Part shown: positions 8,938-17,171 of the stretch, one piece after another
Numbering within the stretch: position 1 is the stretch's first letter
How the letters are laid out: each line of letters starts with the position of its first letter
Assembly: GCA_964478625.1 (NCBI GenBank)
Contig: CAYZJH010000002.1
Span: forward strand, 1 to 64,000
Length of the DNA: 64,000 bases
Origin: SKZT01 sp964478625
GTDB taxonomy: Bacteria; Desulfobacterota; Desulfobacteria; Desulfobacterales; SKZT01
Direction of reading: 5' to 3'
Position numbers and translations under genes: made by a program
The notes under the pieces: model-generated
The model's database searches: none
What the model was told of the DNA's origin: nothing
Seen by the model: only the letters and a program-made list of their open reading frames with translations

Positions 8938-9297
8938 ATGACAAACAATGTCGTGATTGCTCTTTCCTGTGGAACAGACAACCCCAACCGCACGACACGT
9001 GCACTTCAGATGGCTGTCATGAGCCATAAGCTGGGGAAAAAAACCACGGTGTTTCTTCTTGATGAAGGTGTTTATGTTGCCAAAAAAGGGATGGCCGATA
9101 ACCTGAGAAGTGCCACCGGCGACAGTGCCGATGACCATTTGACCTATCTAAAAGAATTTGAAGTCCCGATCCTGGTATGTACCCCGTGTGCTGTCAGCAG
9201 ACAGATTGCCAAAGAAGATCTGATTGAAAATGCATCCCTGTCTACAGCGGATGTATTTATCAACCTGTGTTGTGAAAGCGCTGTGATCAGTCTCTGA
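8938..9297 (+). CDS. DsrE family sulfur-relay-like protein
   Basis: A 119-aa single-domain protein of the DsrE/DsrF-like fold, related to small cytoplasmic sulfur-transfer or redox proteins common in sulfur-metabolising bacteria. Visible features are the N-terminal strand and loop VVIALSCGTDNPNRTTRALQMA, the middle TVFLLDEGVYVAKKGMADNL, and cysteines in TPCAVSRQ and in the C-terminal pair NLCCES. A clear Shine-Dalgarno (CGGAGGT) precedes the ATG at 8938. The lipoprotein thiol peroxidase follows 44 bp downstream on the same strand, suggesting a thiol/oxidative stress pairing (inference). The sulfur acceptor or partner cannot be told from sequence. Confidence 0.85.
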   Translation: MTNNVVIALSCGTDNPNRTTRALQMAVMSHKLGKKTTVFLLDEGVYVAKKGMADNLRSATGDSADDHLTYLKEFEVPILVCTPCAVSRQIAKEDLIENASLSTADVFINLCCESAVISL

Positions 9298-9341
9298 TCA
9301 AATCCACCCGGATCATTGTCGGATCACAGAAGGAGGCGGCG

Positions 9342-9962
9342 ATGGTTCATATATTAAAGAGTCTCTTGTTGCTTTTTATCATGCTGACTGCTTTTTGGGC
9401 CTGCAGTGCAACAAGATCGGAAATGAAGGTAAACCTGATGAGTGTTGAACCCGGAAGTTATGTGACCTCTAAGGGAAAAATACACAAGCTTTTGGGCACA
9501 CCCATTTCGGTTGGGGATCAAATTTCAAGTGCGGGCCTGATTGATTCCTTAACCTTTGAAGAAACAGACCTTTCAAAATTGAAAGGGGAAGTGCTTTTGA
9601 TCAGTTTGGTGCCTTCCGTGGATACAAAGGTATGCGAAGCCCAAACCCATTATTTGGGAGAAGAGGGAGACAAGTTGCCGGCCGGTGTCAGGCGGATTAC
9701 GATCAGCCGGGATTTGCCTTTTGCCCACCAACGGTTTGCCGAAAAGGCAAAACTGACCGATATTCAATATTTATCGGACTACCGGACCGCAGAGTTTGGA
9801 ATGTCTACAGGGCTTCTGGTAGACGGTTTGATGTTGATGGCACGGTCGGTGATCATTGTGGATCAGGAAGGGGTTGTTCGCTATATCCAGGTTGTTCCCG
9901 AAATGAGTCATTTGCCGGATATGGAAGCGGCATTCAGAAAAGCGGAAGAGATCGCAGATTGA
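9342..9962 (+). CDS. Lipoprotein thiol peroxidase (Tpx-like, no resolving cysteine)
   Basis: A Tpx-type peroxiredoxin that would reduce peroxides with a cysteine thiol. Residues 1-20 form a lipoprotein signal peptide ending in AFWA before Cys21, so the protein is probably anchored outside the cytoplasmic membrane. The active site is SVDTKVCE with peroxidatic Cys98, and the conserved SRDLPFAHQRFA region and a downstream Arg in LMLMARSVIIVD are present. In E. coli-type Tpx the resolving cysteine follows FAQxRF; here that position is Ala133. Cys21 and Cys98 are the only cysteines, so it would work as a 1-Cys enzyme with an external reductant. GGAGG precedes the ATG. Cytoplasmic Tpx is the norm, so the lipoprotein form is unusual. 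Confidence 0.85.
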   Translation: MVHILKSLLLLFIMLTAFWACSATRSEMKVNLMSVEPGSYVTSKGKIHKLLGTPISVGDQISSAGLIDSLTFEETDLSKLKGEVLLISLVPSVDTKVCEAQTHYLGEEGDKLPAGVRRITISRDLPFAHQRFAEKAKLTDIQYLSDYRTAEFGMSTGLLVDGLMLMARSVIIVDQEGVVRYIQVVPEMSHLPDMEAAFRKAEEIAD

Positions 9963-10187
9963 AACTGCCTTGATGGTAAAACTCAAACCGATCGATTTAC
10001 CAGGGATTTATCCTTCATTTCGGCGGAAACTGATTGGCGTCAAGTTAAGGAATTGACAAGGTATTAGAGATTGTCATTCTTTCTGAGGAGGCCAACATTT
10101 TAAATGGATATATGGCACTCGCTCATTGGCCGACGAAGAATATTTCTTTCACGGTGGCAGGGCCCCGCTAGTTTCAACTCCAAGCCA

Positions 10188-10255
10188 GATCTCATGATCG
10201 GTCCAACCTCGGGAACAGAGATTCTTCGTTCGCCGTGGCTTGGGCCGGTATGACA
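10188..10255. repeat. Dispersed intergenic repeat, family B copy 1
   Basis: It shares TCATGA(T/C)CGGT(T)CCA, CCTCGGGAA and AGAGATTCTTC blocks with 11591-11640. Both copies end near a TATGACAT/AATGACAT motif. They flank serC as diverged copies. Confidence 0.55.
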
Positions 10256-10280
10256 TTAGAAGGTGTTTCTTCTAAGTAAA

Positions 10281-10358
10281 AAGGTTTCAGGTTTCAGTGC
10301 TCAGGGAACCGATACATCAGTCCGGAACCAGTCCTGAAACCTGAACACTGACACCTTT
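10281..10358 (-). terminator. Imperfect long hairpin after serC
   Basis: AAAGGTTTCAGGTTTCAGTG pairs imperfectly with CCTGAAACCTGAACACTGAC and ACACCTTTT. Read on the minus strand it lies directly after the serC stop and ends in a T-run, so it can act as the serC terminator. The CAGGTTTCAG words also look like a dispersed palindromic element. Confidence 0.45.
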
Positions 10359-10361
10359 TAA

Positions 10362-11450
10362 TTATCCGTTTTTACTCTCGAAATCTTTCATAAAATCGAC
10401 AAGTGCTTCAACACCCTCAATGGGCATGGCGTTGTAAATGGATGCCCGACATCCGCCTACACTTCGGTGACCCTTTAATCCCACCAGGTTGTTGCTGGTC
10501 GCTTCAGCGACAAATGTTTTTTCCAGATCTTCGCTCGGAAGTCTGAATGTCACATTCATCAAAGAGCGACTCCCTTTTTCTGCTGTTCCCCGGTAAAAAT
10601 CACTTCGATCAAAATAATCATATAAGATTGCGGCTTTCTTTTTGTTGATTTCCTCGATATTTTTTAACCCGCCAATCTTTTCCTCAAGCCACTTCAGAAC
10701 CAGTTGCACCGTGTAAATGGCAAAACACGGAGGCGTGTTGTACAGGGAATTTTTAGAAGAATAGGTGGTGTATTTGAGCATGGATGGCAACGTATCCGGG
10801 ACTCTTTTCAGCATATCCTCACGGATGATGACCATGCATACCCCTGCGGGGCCCAGATTTTTCTGCGCTCCTGCATAAATCAGTCCGAATTTGTCCATGT
10901 CCAGCGGCCGGCTCATAATGTCCGAAGACATGTCCGAGATAATCGGGATGTTTCCAGTGGCCGGAAAGCTTGAAAACTGAGTTCCTTTTATGGTGTTATT
11001 CGAGGTGATGTGTACGTAAGCGGCATCAGGACTGAATTGGATATTTTCAGGTATATAGGAAAAGTTTTTATCTTCGGATGAAGCAACAACTTTAATATTT
11101 TTTTTCAGTAATTGAGCTTCCTTGATGGCTTTGGTGGCCCAGGTTCCTGTATTAACATAATCAGCAGATTGACCGTCGGCAAGCAGGTTCATGGGAACCA
11201 TGCAAAATTGCATGCTTGCTCCGCCCTGAATAAATAAAACGTTAAAACGGTCATCCAGTTTTAAGAGACGTTTGGTACGTTCGATTGCATCATTGATGAC
11301 ATCATCAAAAGGTTTGGACCGATGGCTGATTTCTGTAATGGACATGCCGGAGCCCTTAAAATTTAAAAACTCCTCCTGAATCTCTTCTAGAACTTCCAAA
11401 GGAATGGCAGCAGGCCCCGGGTTAAAGTTAAAGACTCTGTTTTGTTTCAT
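10362..11450 (-). CDS. serC: Phosphoserine aminotransferase
   Basis: A PLP enzyme converting 3-phosphohydroxypyruvate and glutamate to phosphoserine in serine biosynthesis (and the matching PdxB/SerC step of vitamin B6 synthesis where that pathway exists). At 362 aa it matches the family length. Recognisable blocks are NFNPGPAAIP at the N-terminus, GMSITEISHRSKPF, the substrate loop FIQGGASMQF, the PLP-lysine segment YAGAQKNLGPAGV, and the C-terminal GLKGHRSVGGCRASIYNAMP. A good Shine-Dalgarno (GGAGGATACATT) precedes the ATG at 11450. It is monocistronic, flanked by repeat-bearing intergenic regions on both sides. Confidence 0.97.
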   Translation of the reverse strand: MKQNRVFNFNPGPAAIPLEVLEEIQEEFLNFKGSGMSITEISHRSKPFDDVINDAIERTKRLLKLDDRFNVLFIQGGASMQFCMVPMNLLADGQSADYVNTGTWATKAIKEAQLLKKNIKVVASSEDKNFSYIPENIQFSPDAAYVHITSNNTIKGTQFSSFPATGNIPIISDMSSDIMSRPLDMDKFGLIYAGAQKNLGPAGVCMVIIREDMLKRVPDTLPSMLKYTTYSSKNSLYNTPPCFAIYTVQLVLKWLEEKIGGLKNIEEINKKKAAILYDYFDRSDFYRGTAEKGSRSLMNVTFRLPSEDLEKTFVAEATSNNLVGLKGHRSVGGCRASIYNAMPIEGVEALVDFMKDFESKNG

Positions 11451-11590
11451 AATGTATCCTCCGATTCTTTCAAAAATTATTTACCCATTTTTTGGATTCC
11501 CTGATCTGATTAAAACTGACTATTTGCACAGATCCCGCAGAATAAGTCAATAATAATTTTTTTTATTCAAATCTTGTCTCAACATCAAGT

Positions 11591-11640
11591 CGGATTTCAT
11601 GACCGTTCCAGCCTCGGGAAGAGAGATTCTTCAATCGCCT
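11591..11640. repeat. Dispersed intergenic repeat, family B copy 2
   Basis: Matches 10188-10243 in TTTCATGACCGTTCCAGCC and CGGGAAGAGAGATTCTTC with scattered changes. Seen only at these two sites in the window. Confidence 0.55.
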
Positions 11641-11750
11641 TATTGAAAAATATTTTCTTTTCAGGCATCAAGCTGTTGCGAGTCGCTTCCTCAGAATGAC
11701 ATGCAAGAGACTTTTCGTATCATGATACCGGTATCAAATAGTACCTTAAC

Positions 11751-11861
11751 ATAATGCCGATAGGCGAAAATCGGGCAGGAAGTTAAGCGTTTCAGCCTAT
11801 TCCAGATGGATTAGGAAAGCTGGTTTTTCTAGATGACGGATCAAGTCCGGCATAACTGAGA
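11751..11861. repeat. Dispersed palindromic intergenic repeat, family A copy 1
   Basis: A decayed copy of the element best preserved at 35461-35560. Shared blocks are GCAGGAAGTTAAGCGT, CCAGATGGATTAGG, AAGCTGGTTTTTCTAGATG and GATCAAGTCCGGCAT. The ends are complementary (CCGATAGGC... and GTCCGGCAT). Confidence 0.65.
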
Positions 11862-12126
11862 ACCTTGTAATGTAAAGATATTAAATTTAAAGAAAAACAA
11901 CTTGAATTGATAGAAAAAGATCTGGTAAGCTTAAACCTATTTTGTTTATTGACACAAAATAGGGATGCCCCACCCCGAACTTGATATTATAAATCCTGCA
12001 CATCCGGAATTTTTATTTCCCGGGTGGTTAATTTAATTGGTTGATAATCAGGCATCTGAGAATTATTGCGCTGAATGACGATTATCAGTGCTGAATGTTT
12101 TGCAAAGCAACACCATGGAGTCTGAC

Positions 12127-12732
12127 TTGGCATGCATAAATCTTAAAAAAAAACTGATTCAGGTAAAAATAGTGTATTATGGGCCGGGCAGGTGTGGAAA
12201 AACGACGAATCTTGAGTATATTTATAAAACATTCCGACAACATATGTTATCCGATCTGGTAAGCATTAAAACCCACGGGGATCGCACCCTTTTTTTTGAC
12301 TTTCTGCCTTTCGGAATCGGTAAGGTGAGAGGCTATGATGTCAGGATTCAACTTTACACAGTACCCGGACAGGTCCAGTATAACACGACAAGGCGGCTGG
12401 TATTAAATGGTGTGGATGGAATTGTTTTTGTTGGAGATTCAATGGTTATCCAAAAGGAACGGAATTTGATTTCCATGGAAAACCTTGAGGAAAATCTTCA
12501 GTTGCAAAGCATAGATATTCGTAAAATACCTCTTGTGATCCAATACAATAAGAGGGATTTATCCAACAAGGGAATCAAGTTGTTGGATATCGAGGAGATG
12601 GAGCATGATTTAAACTCGAAATTGAAAGCACCCTTTTTCCCTGCCAGTGCGTTAATGGGAAAAAATGTTGTCGTGACTTTGAAAAAGATTGTAGCATTGA
12701 CTTTGAATAGCCTTAAAAATGAATTTAGTTAG
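12127..12732 (+). CDS. MglA-like small Ras-family GTPase
   Basis: A bacterial Ras-like GTPase of the MglA type, which sets cell polarity and pilus/gliding direction in myxobacteria. I place the start at TTG 12127: GGAG at 12117-12120 gives six-base spacing, and the product then begins MACINLKKKLIQVK, aligning with the paralogue at 52701 (MAFINQKKKVVQVK). ATGs at 12088 and 12115 have no ribosome site. The P-loop is GPGRCGKT (19-26), the switch II region TVPGQVQYN, and the base-specificity motif QYNKRDL. The TPR-PilB-type ATPase gene follows about 100 bp downstream on the same strand, so the GTPase may control that motor. No Roadblock partner is next to it; one lies at 52.8 kb. Confidence 0.9.
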   Translation: MACINLKKKLIQVKIVYYGPGRCGKTTNLEYIYKTFRQHMLSDLVSIKTHGDRTLFFDFLPFGIGKVRGYDVRIQLYTVPGQVQYNTTRRLVLNGVDGIVFVGDSMVIQKERNLISMENLEENLQLQSIDIRKIPLVIQYNKRDLSNKGIKLLDIEEMEHDLNSKLKAPFFPASALMGKNVVVTLKKIVALTLNSLKNEFS

Positions 12733-12836
12733 TTCTCAAAGCCGGAAATAAAGTCGATACACGTTTTTACAGCATCTGCAATTGGGAATAAAATCAGCAA
12801 AAAGTATTTAAACGTATTAGAAACCCAGGTGAATCT

Positions 12837-15320
12837 ATGGATATCAGCTCAGAAAAGGATAAAATCAACATCGATGCCAAAATACATGCTGCAGAAACTT
12901 TCCATTCCATGGGATTGTTTACTGAAGCAATTGATGCTTACAATGAAATCATTAAAAATGTTCCCGATCTTAATGAAAACAAAAGAAAGCATATTCAGGA
13001 CAAAATTGATTCGATCCAAAAAGAGCTTGGAGAAATGGATAATAAGGAGGTTACGGATCTCACAGACAAAGAGTTAAACCTAATCAGAAAAACTCTTACC
13101 ACCAAAGGGCGTGATAATATTTCCCAACTCTTAAACAGTGGCTACGCTCTCAGAGAACTGGGTTTATATGAAGAAGCCCTCAATGAATATCAAAAGCTTT
13201 TTTCGCTGGATTATCCGAAAATAAAAATATTGATAGAAATATTGGAATGCCTGCTTAAAACAAAGACACAACCGGAGGTGATTCAAAAAATTCAGGAGAT
13301 GATGGACACTCATGACATAAAGGAAAGAGAGAAGGATCAGATCAACAATATGCTCGGTTTTGAAATGGAAAAGCGCGGATACAGGGAGGTTGCTCAGGAA
13401 TTATTAAAGCTGGCCGGGCACAGGGTTCATCAGGATGGAAGGATCCTTCAGGAGCGGCGAAAAGTACCCGATAATTTATCCGGCCAAATGGCCGATACCA
13501 AGACGGGAAAGGATAAAAGTAACTATCTGCTTGCTGAAAAAACCCGGAAGGAAGGATCTGAATCAGGTCCGGCCACAGGATCCAAATACGATTATCTGAT
13601 CAAAGAGAAACTGGTTAACCTCGAACAACTCCAAAATGCTCTCGCGTTATCCAAAAAGCAGAAAAAAAGTGTCGAACATGTTTTGATTGAGAAATTTAAA
13701 ATCGATAAGGAAGAAGTGGGGAAATCACTCTCGGAATATTCCAATTGCAAGTTTAAAAGTTTTGATCCTGATTTTCCTGTTCCCTATGAACTCATCGGCA
13801 ATCTTAAACAATCCTTTCTTCTGAATGAACTCTGGATCCCTTTAAAATGGGATAAAAATTCCGTTGAAATTCTGGTCGATGATCCCAAAAACCTGATCAA
13901 GACGGATAGAATACGCGCTTTGGTCAAAGCTAAAAAACTTGTTTTTTCGATTGGAACCAAAGAGGACATCGAGGCGTATATCAATCATTTTTTTGAAAAC
14001 AAAAAGCGTGAAGATTCCGCTGCTTCAATGGTTTTTGATGATGCGTTCGATTTGATTCCGGATGTTGAGTTTGAAGAAGAGGAAACGCCGTCCATCCAGG
14101 AAAATCTTGTTGATGAATCCTCGAGCCAAATTGTTCGGCTGGTTGATCAGGTCATTATTACTGCCTATAGGGACAATATATCCGATATTCATGTCGAGCC
14201 GTCACCCGTGACCAAAAAAACATTGATTCGTTTTCGCCGTGACGGGGTTTGCCAGGAATATATCAGTGTCCCCAACACTATGGCCAGGGCCATCCTTTCA
14301 AGAATCAAGATCATGTCGAACCTGGATATTGCTGAAAGGAGACTTCCGCAGGATGGTAAGATCAAATTTCGTCGGAAAGGAGTGCCCGAATTTGAACTTC
14401 GTGTGGCTACCCTGCCAACCACGGGAGGTTTTGAAGATGCAGTCCTCAGGATTCTTGCCAAGGCAGGTGCTATGCCACTTGAAGAGATGGGAATGACGGA
14501 CCGGAATCTGGGGATTTTAAAGAAAATCATCAGTCAGCCTTACGGGTTGATTCTTGTGGTCGGACCCACCGGTTCCGGAAAAACAACCACACTCCACGCA
14601 GCTCTTGGCCATATCAATAAACCCGGCATTAAAATATGGACTGCGGAAGATCCTGTGGAAATCACTCAGGCCGGACTTCGCCAGGTTGAAGTCAAACCCA
14701 AAATAGGTCTTGATTTTGCCAGGGTGATGCGTGCATTTCTCAGGGCCGACCCGGATGTGATCATGATTGGTGAGATGCGCGATTTCGAGACCGCATCCAC
14801 CGGAATCGAAGCCTCCTTGACCGGTCACCTTGTTTTTTCCACCCTTCACACCAACAGTGCACCGGAAACCATCACACGTCTATTGGATATGGGACTAAAT
14901 GCCCTGAATTTTTCCGATGCCTTTCGAGGTGTTTTAGCCCAGAGACTCGTCAGAAAGCTGTGCAAGGATTGCCGGGAGCAATTTCATCCTACCCGTGAGG
15001 AATTTGATGAAATCGTGGATCAATTTGGAACAGAATCCTTTGAAAAAACCGATATCACCTACACACCGGACTTGATTCTTTACAAACCCAAAGGGTGCGA
15101 AAAGTGCAATCAGAGTGGGTACAGTGGACGAATGGGTATTCATGAAATGATGGAGGGTACGCCAACAATTAAGAAAATGATCAAAAAACAATCCCCGACC
15201 GATGAACTTTTCAAACAGGCGGCTGAGGAAGGAATGAATACTCTGAAGCAAGATGGGATCTTAAAGGTGTTGCGAGGTTTTACGGACATGAATGAAGTCC
15301 GGCGGGTGTGCATTGATTAA
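12837..15320 (+). CDS. Type IV pilus/type II secretion assembly ATPase (PilB/GspE family) with N-terminal TPR
   Basis: A hexameric AAA-type secretion/pilus extension ATPase acting at the cytoplasmic face of the inner membrane. The 827-aa protein is longer than ordinary PilB (about 570). Residues 1-200 carry TPR-like helices (HSMGLFTEAIDAYNEI, ALRELGLYEEALNEYQ). A charged linker and a T2SSE N-terminal (MshEN-like) domain near 240-400 follow, then the catalytic core. Walker A is GPTGSGKTTT near residue 575, the Asp box TAEDPVEITQ, Walker B ADPDVIMIGEMRD near 640, and the His box STLHTN. The C-terminal zinc motif has both CxxC pairs (CKDC near 709, CEKC near 754). The ATG follows AGGTGAATCT. No other pilus genes are in view; the TPR extension and the adjacent MglA-like gene suggest a regulated motor. 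Confidence 0.92.
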   Translation: MDISSEKDKINIDAKIHAAETFHSMGLFTEAIDAYNEIIKNVPDLNENKRKHIQDKIDSIQKELGEMDNKEVTDLTDKELNLIRKTLTTKGRDNISQLLNSGYALRELGLYEEALNEYQKLFSLDYPKIKILIEILECLLKTKTQPEVIQKIQEMMDTHDIKEREKDQINNMLGFEMEKRGYREVAQELLKLAGHRVHQDGRILQERRKVPDNLSGQMADTKTGKDKSNYLLAEKTRKEGSESGPATGSKYDYLIKEKLVNLEQLQNALALSKKQKKSVEHVLIEKFKIDKEEVGKSLSEYSNCKFKSFDPDFPVPYELIGNLKQSFLLNELWIPLKWDKNSVEILVDDPKNLIKTDRIRALVKAKKLVFSIGTKEDIEAYINHFFENKKREDSAASMVFDDAFDLIPDVEFEEEETPSIQENLVDESSSQIVRLVDQVIITAYRDNISDIHVEPSPVTKKTLIRFRRDGVCQEYISVPNTMARAILSRIKIMSNLDIAERRLPQDGKIKFRRKGVPEFELRVATLPTTGGFEDAVLRILAKAGAMPLEEMGMTDRNLGILKKIISQPYGLILVVGPTGSGKTTTLHAALGHINKPGIKIWTAEDPVEITQAGLRQVEVKPKIGLDFARVMRAFLRADPDVIMIGEMRDFETASTGIEASLTGHLVFSTLHTNSAPETITRLLDMGLNALNFSDAFRGVLAQRLVRKLCKDCREQFHPTREEFDEIVDQFGTESFEKTDITYTPDLILYKPKGCEKCNQSGYSGRMGIHEMMEGTPTIKKMIKKQSPTDELFKQAAEEGMNTLKQDGILKVLRGFTDMNEVRRVCID

Positions 15321-15322
15321 AA

Positions 15323-16522
15323 TTATTCTGTATCGGTAATATTTTCATACGATTCCGCTTTTACGGTTCGAAGTTGTATGACAAACACGACCACACCCAG
15401 CAGCATGGTTGCGCTTCCCAAATAAAAGGCCTGCCGCAAATTGAAAAGATCCATCATTAATCCTGCAGCCATGGATCCCGCCAGCATTCCCAGGCTGTGT
15501 CCCATTGTGAAAAGCCCCATGACAGAGCCCATGGAATCGGCTTTGTTTCCTTCGGCTACTGCAAGAGCGGTGACTGCGGGCATGGAAATACCTCCGCCCA
15601 ACCCAAAAAGCACATTGGCCAGGAACATATCGTAAAATCCATCGGCCCATCCCAAAGAGAGTATGGCATAGCAGGTGAGAATACCACCGAAAACCCCCAT
15701 GGCTTTACGACTGAATCGGTCCGCGAGGTACCCCATCGGTGTTTGAAGCAAACCGCTGATAAATACACCGAGCATCACCAGAATTCCGATAGAAGAACTG
15801 GTCAGAGAAAATTCCGATTCGGCAAAAACAGGGAGAAAACTCCAGATAATTCCAATACAGGCCGTATAAGAGAACCTGAAAAAAATGAGTCCCGAAATAT
15901 TGCGGTCTTTTAGAAGAATATTCCAGGTAGCCGGAGTTCGATTGCGGGTCCTTGTTCGTTCTTCCTCGGTTGGGGGAAGAAAAACCATGGACAGTATAAA
16001 CGCAATAAAGGCAAAAATCCCCATACAGCCAAAAGCGGCATTCAAGCTGTAACTGTCGTTGATAAACCCTCCTGCCAGGGGGCCGATGCTCAGCCCGAAA
16101 AACACTGAAATATTAAAGATTCCCATGGAAAAACCTTCATTTCCGGCCGGAGTGATGTCACCGACATAAGCCTGGGTGACTGGCATGATCATGGCCGATG
16201 CAATGCCTTGGATAAATCGGATGGCTATGAGGGTTTCAATGTTTTCAGACAGAATAAAGGCAACGGAAATAAAGGCATAGGCCAAAAGACCGGCAATGAT
16301 AAAAGGTTTTCGCCCTTTTTTGTCCGAGGCTTTTCCGAAAAAGGGTAAAAAACAGGTCCTGGAAAGTGAAAACGCGCTGAAAATAAGAGCGATATAGAGT
16401 CCGCCGGCTCCAAGATTATGAGCGTAGACCGGAAGAAGCGGCACCACAATACCGACTCCGGTAATTGTAGCAAAAAGAGCAAAAAAGAGGGTGCAAAATA
16501 TTTTTTGGTCGGTCTTTTTCAT
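15323..16522 (-). CDS. Major facilitator superfamily transporter
   Basis: A 399-aa inner-membrane protein with about 12 hydrophobic segments. It has the MFS motif A between TM2 and TM3 (GKASDKKGRKPFII), its half-repeat copy in the second half (GYLADRFSRKAMGVFG), and the motif C-like GLSIGPLAGG in TM5. It resembles the multidrug/sugar efflux (DHA1) group, but the substrate cannot be assigned. It is convergent with the PilB-type gene, with only 2 bp between stops, and divergent from the following CxxC-cluster gene. No terminator hairpin is visible. Confidence 0.88.
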   Translation of the reverse strand: MKKTDQKIFCTLFFALFATITGVGIVVPLLPVYAHNLGAGGLYIALIFSAFSLSRTCFLPFFGKASDKKGRKPFIIAGLLAYAFISVAFILSENIETLIAIRFIQGIASAMIMPVTQAYVGDITPAGNEGFSMGIFNISVFFGLSIGPLAGGFINDSYSLNAAFGCMGIFAFIAFILSMVFLPPTEEERTRTRNRTPATWNILLKDRNISGLIFFRFSYTACIGIIWSFLPVFAESEFSLTSSSIGILVMLGVFISGLLQTPMGYLADRFSRKAMGVFGGILTCYAILSLGWADGFYDMFLANVLFGLGGGISMPAVTALAVAEGNKADSMGSVMGLFTMGHSLGMLAGSMAAGLMMDLFNLRQAFYLGSATMLLGVVVFVIQLRTVKAESYENITDTE

Positions 16523-16689
16523 AATGGTCCTTTAAAAAAAGATCCTTATATCATTACGATTGAATATGAACAACCGCTTTTAACTCCTTTGCAACAGGCT
16601 TTGACTTTTTGATGAAAATATGTGTAAGTCTTCAATTCATCCGAATTAAATGTTTTTTTTACTCTGATCGTAAAGGAACGACTTTGTGT

Positions 16690-17160
16690 ATGAACCTCTT
16701 GGAACCAGCGTTTTGGAAAAAGAAATCCCTTTTTGAAATGACCCGGCAGGAATGGGAATCGCTCTGCGACGGTTGCGGTCGATGCTGCCTTGAAAAATTA
16801 AAAGATCATAAAACCGGAAAGGTGTATTATACGGATCTGGCATGCAGATATCTGGATCTTTCCACTTGCCGATGCAGGGTTTATGGTGAGAGAACTCATT
16901 TGGTTCCGGATTGTGAGTGGCTGATTCCCGCCAAAATAAGAAAATACGGATGGCTTCCCAAGTCGTGTGCGTATCGTTTGATCAGCGAGGGTAAGGAACT
17001 GGCCTGGTGGCATCCCTTAATTTCCGGAAATCCCGAAACCGTCCATGCCGAGGGGATTTCTATAAGAGGAAAGGCTGTTTCATCCATAGGCATACCGGAA
17101 AGTGAATTTGAAGACCACATCATATCCAGCGGCATTTGGGCAAGATCGGCAGGGTGGTAA
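16690..17160 (+). CDS. YcgN family cysteine-cluster protein (UPF0260)
   Basis: About 156 aa from ATG 16690, close to E. coli YcgN. The product begins MNLLEPAFWKKKSLFEMTRQEW, the family's conserved N-terminus. Conserved cysteines are in CDGCGRCC (near residue 29), DLACRYLD, TCRCRVY, DCEW and SCAYR, a pattern expected to bind Zn or Fe. AAGGA lies 12 nt upstream of this ATG; an ATG at 16609 lacks family similarity in its extra 27 residues. Function is unknown. It is convergent with another CxxCC protein gene 11 bp away. Confidence 0.88.
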   Translation: MNLLEPAFWKKKSLFEMTRQEWESLCDGCGRCCLEKLKDHKTGKVYYTDLACRYLDLSTCRCRVYGERTHLVPDCEWLIPAKIRKYGWLPKSCAYRLISEGKELAWWHPLISGNPETVHAEGISIRGKAVSSIGIPESEFEDHIISSGIWARSAGW

Positions 17161-17171
17161 AAAATCGAAGT

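Larger units (their letters stand above)
9963..10361. other. Gene-free stretch with dispersed repeat element
   Basis: 399 bp without a credible gene. The segment 10188-10243 (CTCATGATCGGTCC then CCTCGGGAACAGAGATTCTTC) recurs in diverged form at 11591-11640 on the other side of serC. The right end holds the imperfect hairpin at 10281-10358. Confidence 0.6.
11451..12126. other. Gene-free stretch with two dispersed repeats
   Basis: 676 bp between divergent serC and the GTPase gene, AT-rich near serC where its promoter must lie. It contains a family B repeat (11591-11640) and a family A palindromic repeat (11751-11861). I see no coding region or RNA gene. Confidence 0.6.

Noticed and set aside
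11451..12126. Possible small RNA or tRNA gene
   Set aside because: No cloverleaf or other RNA signature was found; the palindromes belong to the dispersed repeat family.
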